Assembly (NCBI GenBank): GCA_014380545.1
Contig: JACMJP010000356.1
Coordinates: 1 to 5,702 of the forward strand
Direction: 5' to 3'
Source of the DNA: Chitinophagales bacterium
GTDB taxonomy: Bacteria; Bacteroidota; Bacteroidia; Chitinophagales; BACL12
Length of the DNA: 5,702 bases
Below are positions 1-5,702 of this stretch, one piece after another. The position numbers and the translations under genes were made by a program. The notes beneath the pieces are model-generated. The model ran no database searches. It saw nothing but the letters and a program-made list of their open reading frames with translations, and was not told where the DNA came from. The first letter of the stretch is position 1. Every line of letters begins with the position of its first letter.

Positions 1-485
1 GTAACGCCATCGAAGTCTATTTTACAACTTCCCTGCAGCATAAAAAGGCGTTCCAATTCATCGCAATGTTCTTCTTCCACAAATGCTCCGGGCTTTCCCC
101 AAGCTATATATGTAACAATATTATTTGTTTTAGAAAATTCAGTCATATATAAGGCATCATTACCTTCAGGCTTTTCTATTTGGTTACATTTCAAATATTC
201 GAACCAGTCGTTTATTTTTGAATCAGGAGATAAAATAAATGGTAAGCCATTTTCTTTTGCTTCTTCGGCATATATACTATCAAAAATATTTTGTTTTATG
301 TGAGGGGCTGGTTTTATATTTCCTTCAACATACTTATTCAAAGAGTTTTCAATAGAAGCTATTTCATCCTTAATAACAGGATGTTCGCTGGCAAATTGTT
401 CAATAAGATCTTTTTCCTGTTCAGAAACAACTCCTAAACAATACAGTTCCAATAAACCACTTTCTATTATATTCTGTACATTCAT
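1..485 (-). CDS. Cupin-domain anti-sigma factor-like protein (3' end cut by window edge)
   Basis: The reading frame is open from an ATG at 485 to the window edge, giving 161 residues without a stop, so the C-terminus is missing. Residues 1 to about 45 (GLLELYCLG at 10-18, then a charged helix containing EQEKDLIEQF) resemble the N-terminal region of Bacteroidota anti-sigma factors, which typically read 'SGILESYVLG'. No HxxxCxxC zinc motif and no membrane segment is visible in what is present. After a linker, residues from about 110 enter a beta-rich part ending in a cupin-like motif: His140, Asp142, Glu145 and Gly152 (EHCDELERLFMLQG). This matches the first half of a cupin barrel. The gene follows the sigma gene by 10 bases on the same strand, which fits a cognate anti-sigma factor whose cupin domain senses a ligand or oxidant, as in ChrR. 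The family assignment rests on motif memory. The anti-sigma role is inferred from the N-terminus and the neighbour. A plain cupin protein is the alternative. Confidence 0.72.
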   Translation of the reverse strand, partial: MNVQNIIESGLLELYCLGVVSEQEKDLIEQFASEHPVIKDEIASIENSLNKYVEGNIKPAPHIKQNIFDSIYAEEAKENGLPFILSPDSKINDWFEYLKCNQIEKPEGNDALYMTEFSKTNNIVTYIAWGKPGAFVEEEHCDELERLFMLQGSCKIDFDGV

Positions 486-495
486 ATTTAGTACA

Positions 496-930
496 TTATT
501 TATATTGCATCAATATATTCCTGAATATTTTTTTTGTTTCACTGATGTCTATATTTAAAATATGTGCTGCCTCCTGTATGGATTTGCCTTCAGAGACTAA
601 TAAAGTCATCAATTTATCCTCTACAGTCTGCATGTTATCTACGGAAACATTAGACTTTAAGTTTTTGTCAATGTTTTTAATAAAATGCCTGGAGATAGCC
701 AGTAACCAGCCCAAAACATTTCCCTCTATATTTTGAATTTCTTTATAAGCTTCTTTAAATGTATCGCATAAAATGGCATCTGCTATTTTTTGGTCAACAA
801 TATTTTTACAGATCATGCTATATACTATCATTGAATATCTTTCGTACATCTGTTTTAAGGCGGCCGCAGGGTTGCTTTTGGCAAGATCCCTAAAAACTAA
901 TTGGTCCGTATCAATTGCTGCGGGTATCAT
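496..930 (-). CDS. Short ECF-type RNA polymerase sigma factor
   Basis: From the ATG at 930 this encodes 144 residues, shorter than the roughly 170-200 usual for ECF sigma factors. Residues about 25-90 look like sigma region 2: a helix with MYERYSMIVYSM, then IADAILCDTFKEAYKEI (the region 2.2 core that contacts RNA polymerase), then GWLLAISRHFIKNI, matching the usual 'W.l.IarN..id'. Residues about 103-144 form an abbreviated region 4 with a helix-turn-helix (KSIQEAAHILNI, then SETKKIFRNIL). The linker between the domains is very short. The start is uncertain. A TTG at 945 would add five residues and has an AGGAA sequence nine bases upstream. I prefer the ATG because Bacteroidota rarely use TTG and often lack Shine-Dalgarno sites. 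The downstream cupin protein is probably its anti-sigma factor and is co-transcribed. Target promoters are unknown. The sequence is divergent, so the ECF call rests mainly on region 2. Confidence 0.78.
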   Translation of the reverse strand: MIPAAIDTDQLVFRDLAKSNPAAALKQMYERYSMIVYSMICKNIVDQKIADAILCDTFKEAYKEIQNIEGNVLGWLLAISRHFIKNIDKNLKSNVSVDNMQTVEDKLMTLLVSEGKSIQEAAHILNIDISETKKIFRNILMQYK

Positions 931-942
931 AGATATCTGTTT

Positions 943-974
943 CAAATATAAACATTCCTACCAATCAAGACAGA
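943..974 (-). promoter_or_regulatory. Candidate Bacteroidota promoter for the sigma/anti-sigma pair
   Basis: Read on the minus strand, 950-943 is TATATTTG, a perfect match to the Bacteroidota -7 element TAnnTTTG. TCTG at 974-971, 20 bases upstream, is a three-of-four match to the -33 TTTG element. Transcription would begin around 936-938, giving a leader of only about 6-8 bases before the ATG at 930. If this promoter is real, the TTG at 945 could not be the start codon, since it lies inside the -7 element. The evidence is motif matching only, in AT-rich DNA where chance hits are common. Confidence 0.3.
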
Positions 975-1012
975 TCAATCTTTCTTGCTGCGGATATGAG
1001 GATAAATTAATG

Positions 1013-1041
1013 TTTGCGAATCAACCCATGTTATAATTTTA
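1013..1041 (+). promoter_or_regulatory. Candidate Bacteroidota promoter for pyc
   Basis: TTTG at 1013-1016 is followed after 17 bases by TAATTTTA at 1034-1041, which matches the TAnnTTTG -7 consensus at every fixed position except the last. Initiation would fall near 1047-1050, about 20 bases ahead of the pyc ATG. A TATAAT also lies at 1032-1037, but no well-spaced -35 box for a proteobacterial-type promoter accompanies it. The call rests on motif, spacing and position between divergent genes. Confidence 0.35.
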
Positions 1042-1067
1042 CACTCATATGATAAACCGCTAACCGG

Positions 1068-4000
1068 ATGAAAATAAACAAAATACTTGTCGCTAACCGT
1101 GGAGAAATAGCTATCAGGGTTTTAAGGGCCGCAACTGAATTAAGAATAAGAACTGTTGCTGTATTTACTTATGAAGACCGATATTCGTTACATCGTTATA
1201 AAGCAGATGAAGCATATCAAATTGGAAAAGACAATGAGCCATTAAAACCGTATTTGGATATTGAAGAAATAATTCGTGTAGCAAAAAGAGAAAGTGCTGA
1301 TGCAATTCATCCTGGTTATGGGTTTTTAAGTGAAAATGTTCAATTTGCGAAAAGATGTCGTGAAGAAAAAATAATTTTCGTTGGTCCGTCACCGGAAATC
1401 ATGGAGCAGCTTGGTGATAAGATTGCTGCTAAAAAAGTTGCTGTTGAAACAAATGTTCCAATTATTCCTGACAATGAAAAAGAGTTATCTTCTGTTGAAA
1501 TTGCATTGAGTGAGGCAAAAAAAATTGGTTATCCTGTTATGCTAAAAGCTGCGGCAGGTGGTGGTGGAAGAGGAATGCGCCGAGTGTATAACAGTGATGA
1601 TTTACAAAACGCATTTTCTGAAGCAAAAAGAGAAGCAAAGAATGCGTTTGGTGATGATACTATTTTCATTGAAAAATTTATTTCCCGTCCTAAACATATT
1701 GAGGTCCAAATTCTCGGAGATCAATATGGAAACATTGTGCATTTATTTGAAAGGGATTGTTCCTTACAAAGGAGATTTCAGAAAGTTGTTGAAATTGGTC
1801 CTGCTCCTAATTTAAGACAGGAAACAAAAGATAAATTATTTGAATATGCTTTGCGTTTGGCAAATCATGTAAAATATGATAATGCCGGAACTGTGGAATT
1901 TCTTGTTGATGAATTTGAAAATATTTATTTTATTGAAGTAAATCCCAGAATACAGGTTGAGCATACAGTAACAGAGCAAATTACAGGAATTGATATCGTG
2001 CGTTCGCAAATTTTAATTGCAAGCGGGCATGCATTAAATTCTTCAGGTATATTAATTAACAGCCAGGATGATATTACCTGCAATGGTTTTGCAATTCAAT
2101 GCAGAATTACAACTGAAGATCCGCAGAATGATTTTAAACCAGATTACGGAACCATCATTGCTTATCGTAATGCCGGCGGTTTCGGTATCCGTATTGACGA
2201 AGGAAGCAGTTATGCTGGTGTAAAAATTTCTCCATTCTTTGATTCAATGCTTGCAAAAATTACAGCAAGCGGAAGAACATTTAAAGGAACAATTCAAAGA
2301 TTACATCGCACATTAACGGAATTCAGGATTCGTGGAGTAAAAACAAATATTTCTTTTTTGGAAAATATTTTAATGCACGATGATTTTCAGGAAGGAAATA
2401 TTACTGTGAATTTTCTTGAAGAACATCCTGAAGTATTTCAATTTCCGAATAAACAGGACAGGGGAACAAAAATATTAAAATATCTTGCTGATGTATGTGT
2501 GAACGGAAACCCCGATATAAAAATAATTGATACAAATAAAAAATTTATCACCCCAAGGATTCCTGATTATAATAAAGTATCTGGTTTCTCAAAAGGAACC
2601 AAAGATATTTTAAATGAATTAGGTCCCGAAAAATTTTCGAAATGGCTGAAAGAAAATAAAACAATTCAATTTACGGATACTACTTTCAGAGATGCGCATC
2701 AAAGTTTATTGGCTACAAGATTTCGCACAATAGATATGATGAAAGTTGCTGAAAGTTTTGCAAAAAATCATCCTCAGGTGTTTTCTATGGAAGTTTGGGG
2801 CGGAGCAACTTTTGATGTTGCTTTAAGATTTTTACATGAAGACCCATGGAAACGTTTGCAATTATTCCGGGAAGCAATTCCGAATATTTTATTGCAAATG
2901 CTTATAAGAGGTAGCAATGCGGTTGGCTATACTGCATATCCTGATAACCTTGTTGAGAAATTTATTGAAGAAGCAGGGAAAAACGGAATGGATATTTTCA
3001 GAATATTTGATTCACTGAATTGGGTTGACAGTATGCGGGTGAGCATAAAAGCCGTAAGAGAAAGAACAAATGGAATAGCTGAAGCTGCAATAAGTTACAC
3101 CGGTGATATTTTAGATCCGAAAAGACCTAAATTTAATTTGCAATACTATCTTGATCTTGCTAAAAAATTAGAGGATGCAGGAGCACATATCCTTGCAATA
3201 AAAGATATGGCGGGTTTATTAAAACCATATTCCGCCGAATTATTAATTACTGAACTAAAAAAATCCATTGACATTCCAATTCATTTACACACACATGATA
3301 CAAGCAGTATTCAAAGTGCGATGTATTTAAAAGCAATTGAAGCAGGTGTTGATATTATTGATGTGTGTTTGGGAAGTATGAGCGGGTTAACATCTCAACC
3401 GAATTTTGAAAGTATTGTTGAAATGCTGCGCAATACAAAATATGCTGCTGATTTTAATATTCAATCATTAAATGAATTTTCTGATTACTGGGAAGATGTG
3501 CGGGAAATTTATTATCCCTTTGAGAGCGGATTAAAGGCCGGAACTGCACAGGTATATAAACATGAAATTCCGGGCGGGCAATATTCTAATTTAAAACCAC
3601 AGGCAAATAGTTTGGGATTAGGAGATAAAATGCCAGAAATAAAAAAGGCTTATGAGGATGTGAATGATCTGTTTGGAGATATTGTAAAAGTTACGCCATC
3701 AAGTAAAATTGTGGGAGATATGGCCATGTTCATGGTGACAAATAAATTAAGCAAAGAAGATATTTTTACAAAAGGAGAAATACTTTCATTTCCACAAAGT
3801 GTAATTTCTTTTTTTAAAGGAGATATTGGTCAGCCTGATGGAGGGTTCCCTGAAGAATTACAGAAAATAATTTTAAAAGATATTCAGCCGTATAAAGATT
3901 TGCCAAATGCACATTTATCTCCTGTTGATTTTGATAAAGAGTTTGAAGCATTTAAAAATAAGTTTGATAAAAGATTATCATTTCTTGATTTTCTGAGTTA

Positions 4001-4508
4001 TAAATTTTATCCGAAAGTATTTGAAGAGTATTATATTCATAACAAAGAGTATGGCGTTGTAAGTGTAATTCCATCACAGTATTTCTTTTTCGGATTAAAG
4101 CAAAATGAAGAAGCGCTTATTGAGATTGATAAAGGAAAAAGTATCATGGTTCGGTTGTTGAATATTCTAGAACCTGATGAAAATGGGAATCGTTCTGCAT
4201 TCTTCCGCCTGAACGGACAAACAAGAACTATTGAAGTAAAAGATAAAAACATTGTTGTAAAAAAAGTATCGCATAAAAAAGTAAGCAGTGAAAATGAAAT
4301 TGGCGCTCCGTTGCAGGGTATGTTAAGTAAAATATTTGTGAAAGAAGGTGATATTGTAAAAAAGAACCAGCCTTTATTTGTTATTGAAGCAATGAAAATG
4401 GAAAGTACAATAACAGCAACGAAAGATGGAGGAATAAAAAAGATAATTTTACAGGATCAAACGTTAGTGGAGGCAGATGATGTTGTTCTGGAATTAAATA
4501 ATGACTAA
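1068..4508 (+). CDS. pyc: Pyruvate carboxylase, single-chain, biotin-dependent
   Basis: This cytoplasmic enzyme makes oxaloacetate from pyruvate, bicarbonate and ATP, replenishing the TCA cycle and feeding gluconeogenesis. At 1146 residues it has full family length. The biotin carboxylase domain (about 1-450) shows HPGYGFLSEN from His81, Lys118, Lys160 with the following glycine-rich loop AAAGGGGRG, His210, Gln234, Lys239, Glu290, Arg294 and Arg346. The carboxyltransferase domain (about 530-800) has TTFRDAHQSLLATR with metal ligand Asp542, the probably carbamylated Lys712 in AIKDMAGL, metal ligands His741 and His743 in HTHDT, and Thr876 in VTPSSK, aligned with the catalytic threonine of characterised enzymes. 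The C-terminal carrier domain (about 1075-1146) carries the biotinylated Lys1110 in EAMKMES. The position equivalent to E. coli AccC His236 is Phe237. An in-frame stop at 1053-1055 makes the ATG at 1068 the first possible ATG. There is no clear Shine-Dalgarno site. It is probably co-transcribed with the lipoprotein gene 11 bases downstream. Confidence 0.97.
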   Translation: MKINKILVANRGEIAIRVLRAATELRIRTVAVFTYEDRYSLHRYKADEAYQIGKDNEPLKPYLDIEEIIRVAKRESADAIHPGYGFLSENVQFAKRCREEKIIFVGPSPEIMEQLGDKIAAKKVAVETNVPIIPDNEKELSSVEIALSEAKKIGYPVMLKAAAGGGGRGMRRVYNSDDLQNAFSEAKREAKNAFGDDTIFIEKFISRPKHIEVQILGDQYGNIVHLFERDCSLQRRFQKVVEIGPAPNLRQETKDKLFEYALRLANHVKYDNAGTVEFLVDEFENIYFIEVNPRIQVEHTVTEQITGIDIVRSQILIASGHALNSSGILINSQDDITCNGFAIQCRITTEDPQNDFKPDYGTIIAYRNAGGFGIRIDEGSSYAGVKISPFFDSMLAKITASGRTFKGTIQRLHRTLTEFRIRGVKTNISFLENILMHDDFQEGNITVNFLEEHPEVFQFPNKQDRGTKILKYLADVCVNGNPDIKIIDTNKKFITPRIPDYNKVSGFSKGTKDILNELGPEKFSKWLKENKTIQFTDTTFRDAHQSLLATRFRTIDMMKVAESFAKNHPQVFSMEVWGGATFDVALRFLHEDPWKRLQLFREAIPNILLQMLIRGSNAVGYTAYPDNLVEKFIEEAGKNGMDIFRIFDSLNWVDSMRVSIKAVRERTNGIAEAAISYTGDILDPKRPKFNLQYYLDLAKKLEDAGAHILAIKDMAGLLKPYSAELLITELKKSIDIPIHLHTHDTSSIQSAMYLKAIEAGVDIIDVCLGSMSGLTSQPNFESIVEMLRNTKYAADFNIQSLNEFSDYWEDVREIYYPFESGLKAGTAQVYKHEIPGGQYSNLKPQANSLGLGDKMPEIKKAYEDVNDLFGDIVKVTPSSKIVGDMAMFMVTNKLSKEDIFTKGEILSFPQSVISFFKGDIGQPDGGFPEELQKIILKDIQPYKDLPNAHLSPVDFDKEFEAFKNKFDKRLSFLDFLSYKFYPKVFEEYYIHNKEYGVVSVIPSQYFFFGLKQNEEALIEIDKGKSIMVRLLNILEPDENGNRSAFFRLNGQTRTIEVKDKNIVVKKVSHKKVSSENEIGAPLQGMLSKIFVKEGDIVKKNQPLFVIEAMKMESTITATKDGGIKKIILQDQTLVEADDVVLELNND

Positions 4509-4519
4509 ATTATGAGAAT

Positions 4520-4999
4520 ATGATACATAAAAAATATATTTTGTTAAACATTTTACTACTTCTTATTATTTTCAGTTCCTGCACATCATTGCAACCTCTG
4601 CGGTATAACGGTTATGAAAATTTTAAAATTGAAGATGCCCAAACAGAACCCAAAATTAATGTTGATCTTAAATTGCATAATCCAAATGTTGTTGGCGCTA
4701 CACTCAAAAAAATGAACCTGTCCATAACTATTGGTGATAAAATAGTAGGACAGGCAGGCATTGATGATAAAGTACGCATGAAAAAGAAGAGTGATTTTAC
4801 TTTGCCGATACAAGTTGCAACTTCATTTACACAACTCGGCAATATTGTAAAACCCGGATTAGATGCGTTTCTAAACGATAAGGAAATTCCGTTTCATGTA
4901 CAGGGGGAATTTACGATCACCAAATTCTGGATATTTAAAAAAACATTTGAGTTTGATTTTGCAGATGATGTGAGGCTGAAAGAACTTATTTCTTTTTAG
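4520..4999 (+). CDS. LEA type 2 (WHy/LEA14-like) lipoprotein
   Basis: The product is a 159-residue predicted lipoprotein. Residues 1-20 are a signal peptide with basic HKK, a long Leu/Ile core and the lipobox-like FSSC, giving lipidation at Cys21. The residues after the cysteine (T, S, L, Q) lack the acidic cluster of the Bacteroidota surface-export signal, so a periplasm-facing lipoprotein is more likely. The mature part has the pattern of LEA14/WHy beta-sandwich domains: a strand ending LKLHNPN at 50-56, then alternating hydrophobic strands (MNLSITIGDKIVGQAG) and FTLPIQV, ending with a strand around FHVQGEFTI. Such proteins are frequent in Bacteroidota, but their role is not established. 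Desiccation or stress protection is known only for plant and a few other members. It starts 11 bases after pyc, so co-transcription is likely, though no link to pyruvate metabolism is evident. The ATG at 4512 is followed almost at once by a stop, so 4520 is the usable start. Confidence 0.82.
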   Translation: MIHKKYILLNILLLLIIFSSCTSLQPLRYNGYENFKIEDAQTEPKINVDLKLHNPNVVGATLKKMNLSITIGDKIVGQAGIDDKVRMKKKSDFTLPIQVATSFTQLGNIVKPGLDAFLNDKEIPFHVQGEFTITKFWIFKKTFEFDFADDVRLKELISF

Positions 5000-5001
5000 G
5001 C

Positions 5002-5040
5002 ATTTAATATTTATTCTTATATCTTCTTCAAATATTGAAT
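5002..5040. terminator. Weak AT-only hairpin between convergent genes
   Basis: Positions 5002-5012 can pair with 5030-5040 in an 11-base-pair stem that is all A-T apart from one G-U wobble, closing a 17-base loop. It sits just past the lipoprotein stop and covers the last codons of the convergent NusG-like gene, where a terminator would be expected. The stem has no G-C pairs and no clean T-tract, so it would be weak. This is a guess based on position. Confidence 0.15.
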
Positions 5041-5556
5041 AGGTACTGATACTTTTAATACCTGGTTAATTATTTCAATTCGCACAATAAAATGTTTTTC
5101 ATTTTGTATCTCTATCAGCTCCCCCTCTACATCTTTTAAAGGGCCGAAAGTAATTTTCACTTTTTCTCCCTTTTCAAAATTATCCGTCTGTGCTTCAACA
5201 TGAATACCTGTGTCTAAAAATATTTTTATTGTGTTAAGCTCTTCTTCCTTTATGGTGGCATATTTTTTTTCCTGTTTTACAAAACCCACTACTCCTTCTA
5301 TCATCTTTACAGTTGTAAACTTTTCAGGGTTTATTTTCAGGAATATATATCCATTAAACAGTGGAACCTGTACTTGTTTTTTTCTATCGCTCCATTGTCG
5401 CACAACTTTTATTAAAGGAAGAAATACTTCTATTTTATTTTTTTCCAATCTTTCCTTAACCTTTTTTTCTGAACGGCTTCTGACATATAAAACATACCAT
5501 CGCACCATTTCAGGATAAACAGGTGCAATCTTATTTTTCCATAAAATTTTTCCCAT
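5017..5556 (-). CDS. NusG-like transcription antiterminator (UpxY-type, NGN + KOW)
   Basis: From the ATG at 5556 it encodes 179 residues. Residues about 20-115 form an NGN domain: WYVLYVRSRSEKKVKERL, then IEVFLPLIKVVRQWSDRKK and PLFNGYIFLKI, which is the wording of the specialised NusG paralogs of Bacteroidota (UpxY family). About residues 125-155 form a KOW segment (GEKVKITFGPLKDVEGEL). UpxY proteins bind elongating RNA polymerase and prevent premature termination in long capsule or exopolysaccharide operons; I infer the same role here. Housekeeping NusG normally sits next to ribosomal protein and secE genes, which are absent here. The ATG at 5556 lies five bases after the stop of the upstream dehydrogenase-like gene, suggesting translational coupling. 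An in-frame TTG at 5565 overlaps that stop, and an ATG at 5508 would begin just before the conserved WYVLYV as in most family members, giving 163 residues. It is the last gene of its operon, converging on the lipoprotein gene. Confidence 0.88.
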   Translation of the reverse strand: MGKILWKNKIAPVYPEMVRWYVLYVRSRSEKKVKERLEKNKIEVFLPLIKVVRQWSDRKKQVQVPLFNGYIFLKINPEKFTTVKMIEGVVGFVKQEKKYATIKEEELNTIKIFLDTGIHVEAQTDNFEKGEKVKITFGPLKDVEGELIEIQNEKHFIVRIEIINQVLKVSVPIQYLKKI

Positions 5557-5561
5557 CAAAT

Positions 5562-5702
5562 TCAAATATTTTTTTCAGAAAGATAAGAAGGTCTTAATGC
5601 GTAAATTCTCTCAATGATATCAACTACATTTTTTCCTTCTTCTGCAGATGTTGCAATTGGGGCTTTATTTTTCAAAACATCAATAACATTTTCAATAATG
5701 AA
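5562..5702 (-). CDS. C-terminal end of a probable Gfo/Idh/MocA-family dehydrogenase (5' part outside window)
   Basis: Forty-six codons are open from the window edge to a TGA at 5564-5562. The fragment reads IIENVIDVLKNKAPIATSAE, then EGKNVVDIIERIYALRPSYL. The arrangement 'ENviD.l.nk..p..ts.eeG...v.ii..iY' is the usual C-terminus of NAD(P)-dependent Gfo/Idh/MocA oxidoreductases, many of which act on nucleotide sugars (for example WlbA/WbpB) in surface-polysaccharide synthesis. The Rossmann domain and catalytic residues lie outside the window, so neither substrate nor activity can be read here. The NusG-like gene begins five bases after this stop, so the two are probably on one transcript. This fits a polysaccharide locus but rests on a short, moderately diagnostic fragment. 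Confidence 0.6.
   Translation of the reverse strand, partial: FIIENVIDVLKNKAPIATSAEEGKNVVDIIERIYALRPSYLSEKNI

Noticed and set aside
860..867. GC-rich GCGGCCGC island in AT-rich DNA
   Set aside because: It simply encodes the Ala-Ala-Ala run in the N-terminus of the sigma factor; no sign of an insertion junction.
545..1036. Plus-strand open frames opposite the sigma gene (545-736 and 773-1036)
   Set aside because: They lie antisense to, or overhang, a gene with recognisable sigma region 2, have no family resemblance, and look like shadows.
1032..1037. TATAAT as a classical sigma-70 -10 box
   Set aside because: No well-spaced TTGACA-like element precedes it. The overlapping TAATTTTA with the upstream TTTG fits Bacteroidota promoters better.
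1045..1052. TCATATGA palindrome upstream of pyc as an operator
   Set aside because: An isolated 8-base palindrome in AT-rich DNA is expected by chance, and no second copy was seen near it.
1165..1815. Short open frames inside the first third of pyc (minus 1165-1392, plus 1558-1815)
   Set aside because: They sit within the strongly conserved biotin carboxylase domain in other frames and encode low-complexity or unfamiliar sequence.
4037..4842. Minus-strand frames opposite the pyc 3' end and the lipoprotein gene
   Set aside because: The sense strand encodes clear pyruvate carboxylase and LEA-type proteins; the antisense products show no domain.
5210..5518. 102-codon plus-strand frame opposite the NusG-like gene
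   Set aside because: It is rich in Phe/Ser/Thr as expected for the complement of a Lys/Glu-rich gene, and the minus strand has a clear NGN-KOW protein.

Overview
The window looks like a chromosomal segment of a Bacteroidota bacterium. The DNA is AT-rich, clear Shine-Dalgarno sites are missing at most starts, candidate promoters resemble the Bacteroidota TTTG / TAnnTTTG type, and the gene content fits that phylum: an ECF-like sigma factor with a cupin-type anti-sigma partner, a LEA-type-2 lipoprotein, and a UpxY-like NusG paralog. The genus cannot be told from the sequence.

Left part (1-930, minus strand): a two-gene regulatory unit. A short, divergent ECF-type sigma factor is followed after 10 bases by a protein with an anti-sigma-like N-terminus and the beginning of a C-terminal cupin domain, cut off by the window edge. 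By analogy with RpoE/ChrR this is probably a stress- or ligand-responsive sigma/anti-sigma pair, but here the anti-sigma N-terminus has no zinc motif.

Middle (1068-4999, plus strand): a complete single-chain pyruvate carboxylase (biotin carboxylase, carboxyltransferase and biotin carrier on one 1146-residue polypeptide), with nearly all catalytic residues visible. Eleven bases downstream lies a small lipoprotein with a LEA14/WHy-like fold, probably on the same transcript. The 137-base gap between the sigma gene and pyc (931-1067) holds candidate promoters in both directions.

Right part (5017-5702, minus strand): the last 46 codons of a gene that resembles the C-terminus of a Gfo/Idh/MocA sugar dehydrogenase, followed after 5 bases by a NusG-like (NGN + KOW) antiterminator of the UpxY kind. 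This pair suggests the edge of a surface-polysaccharide or nucleotide-sugar locus beyond the window. It converges on the pyc-lipoprotein unit with only 17 bases between stop codons.

No rRNA, tRNA, CRISPR array, insertion sequence or attachment site was seen, and no gene-free stretch exceeds 300 bases. Most of the window is ordinary. The points worth a second look are the cupin anti-sigma/sigma pair, the position of the NusG paralog at the 3' end of its operon, and one substitution in the ATP site of pyruvate carboxylase.
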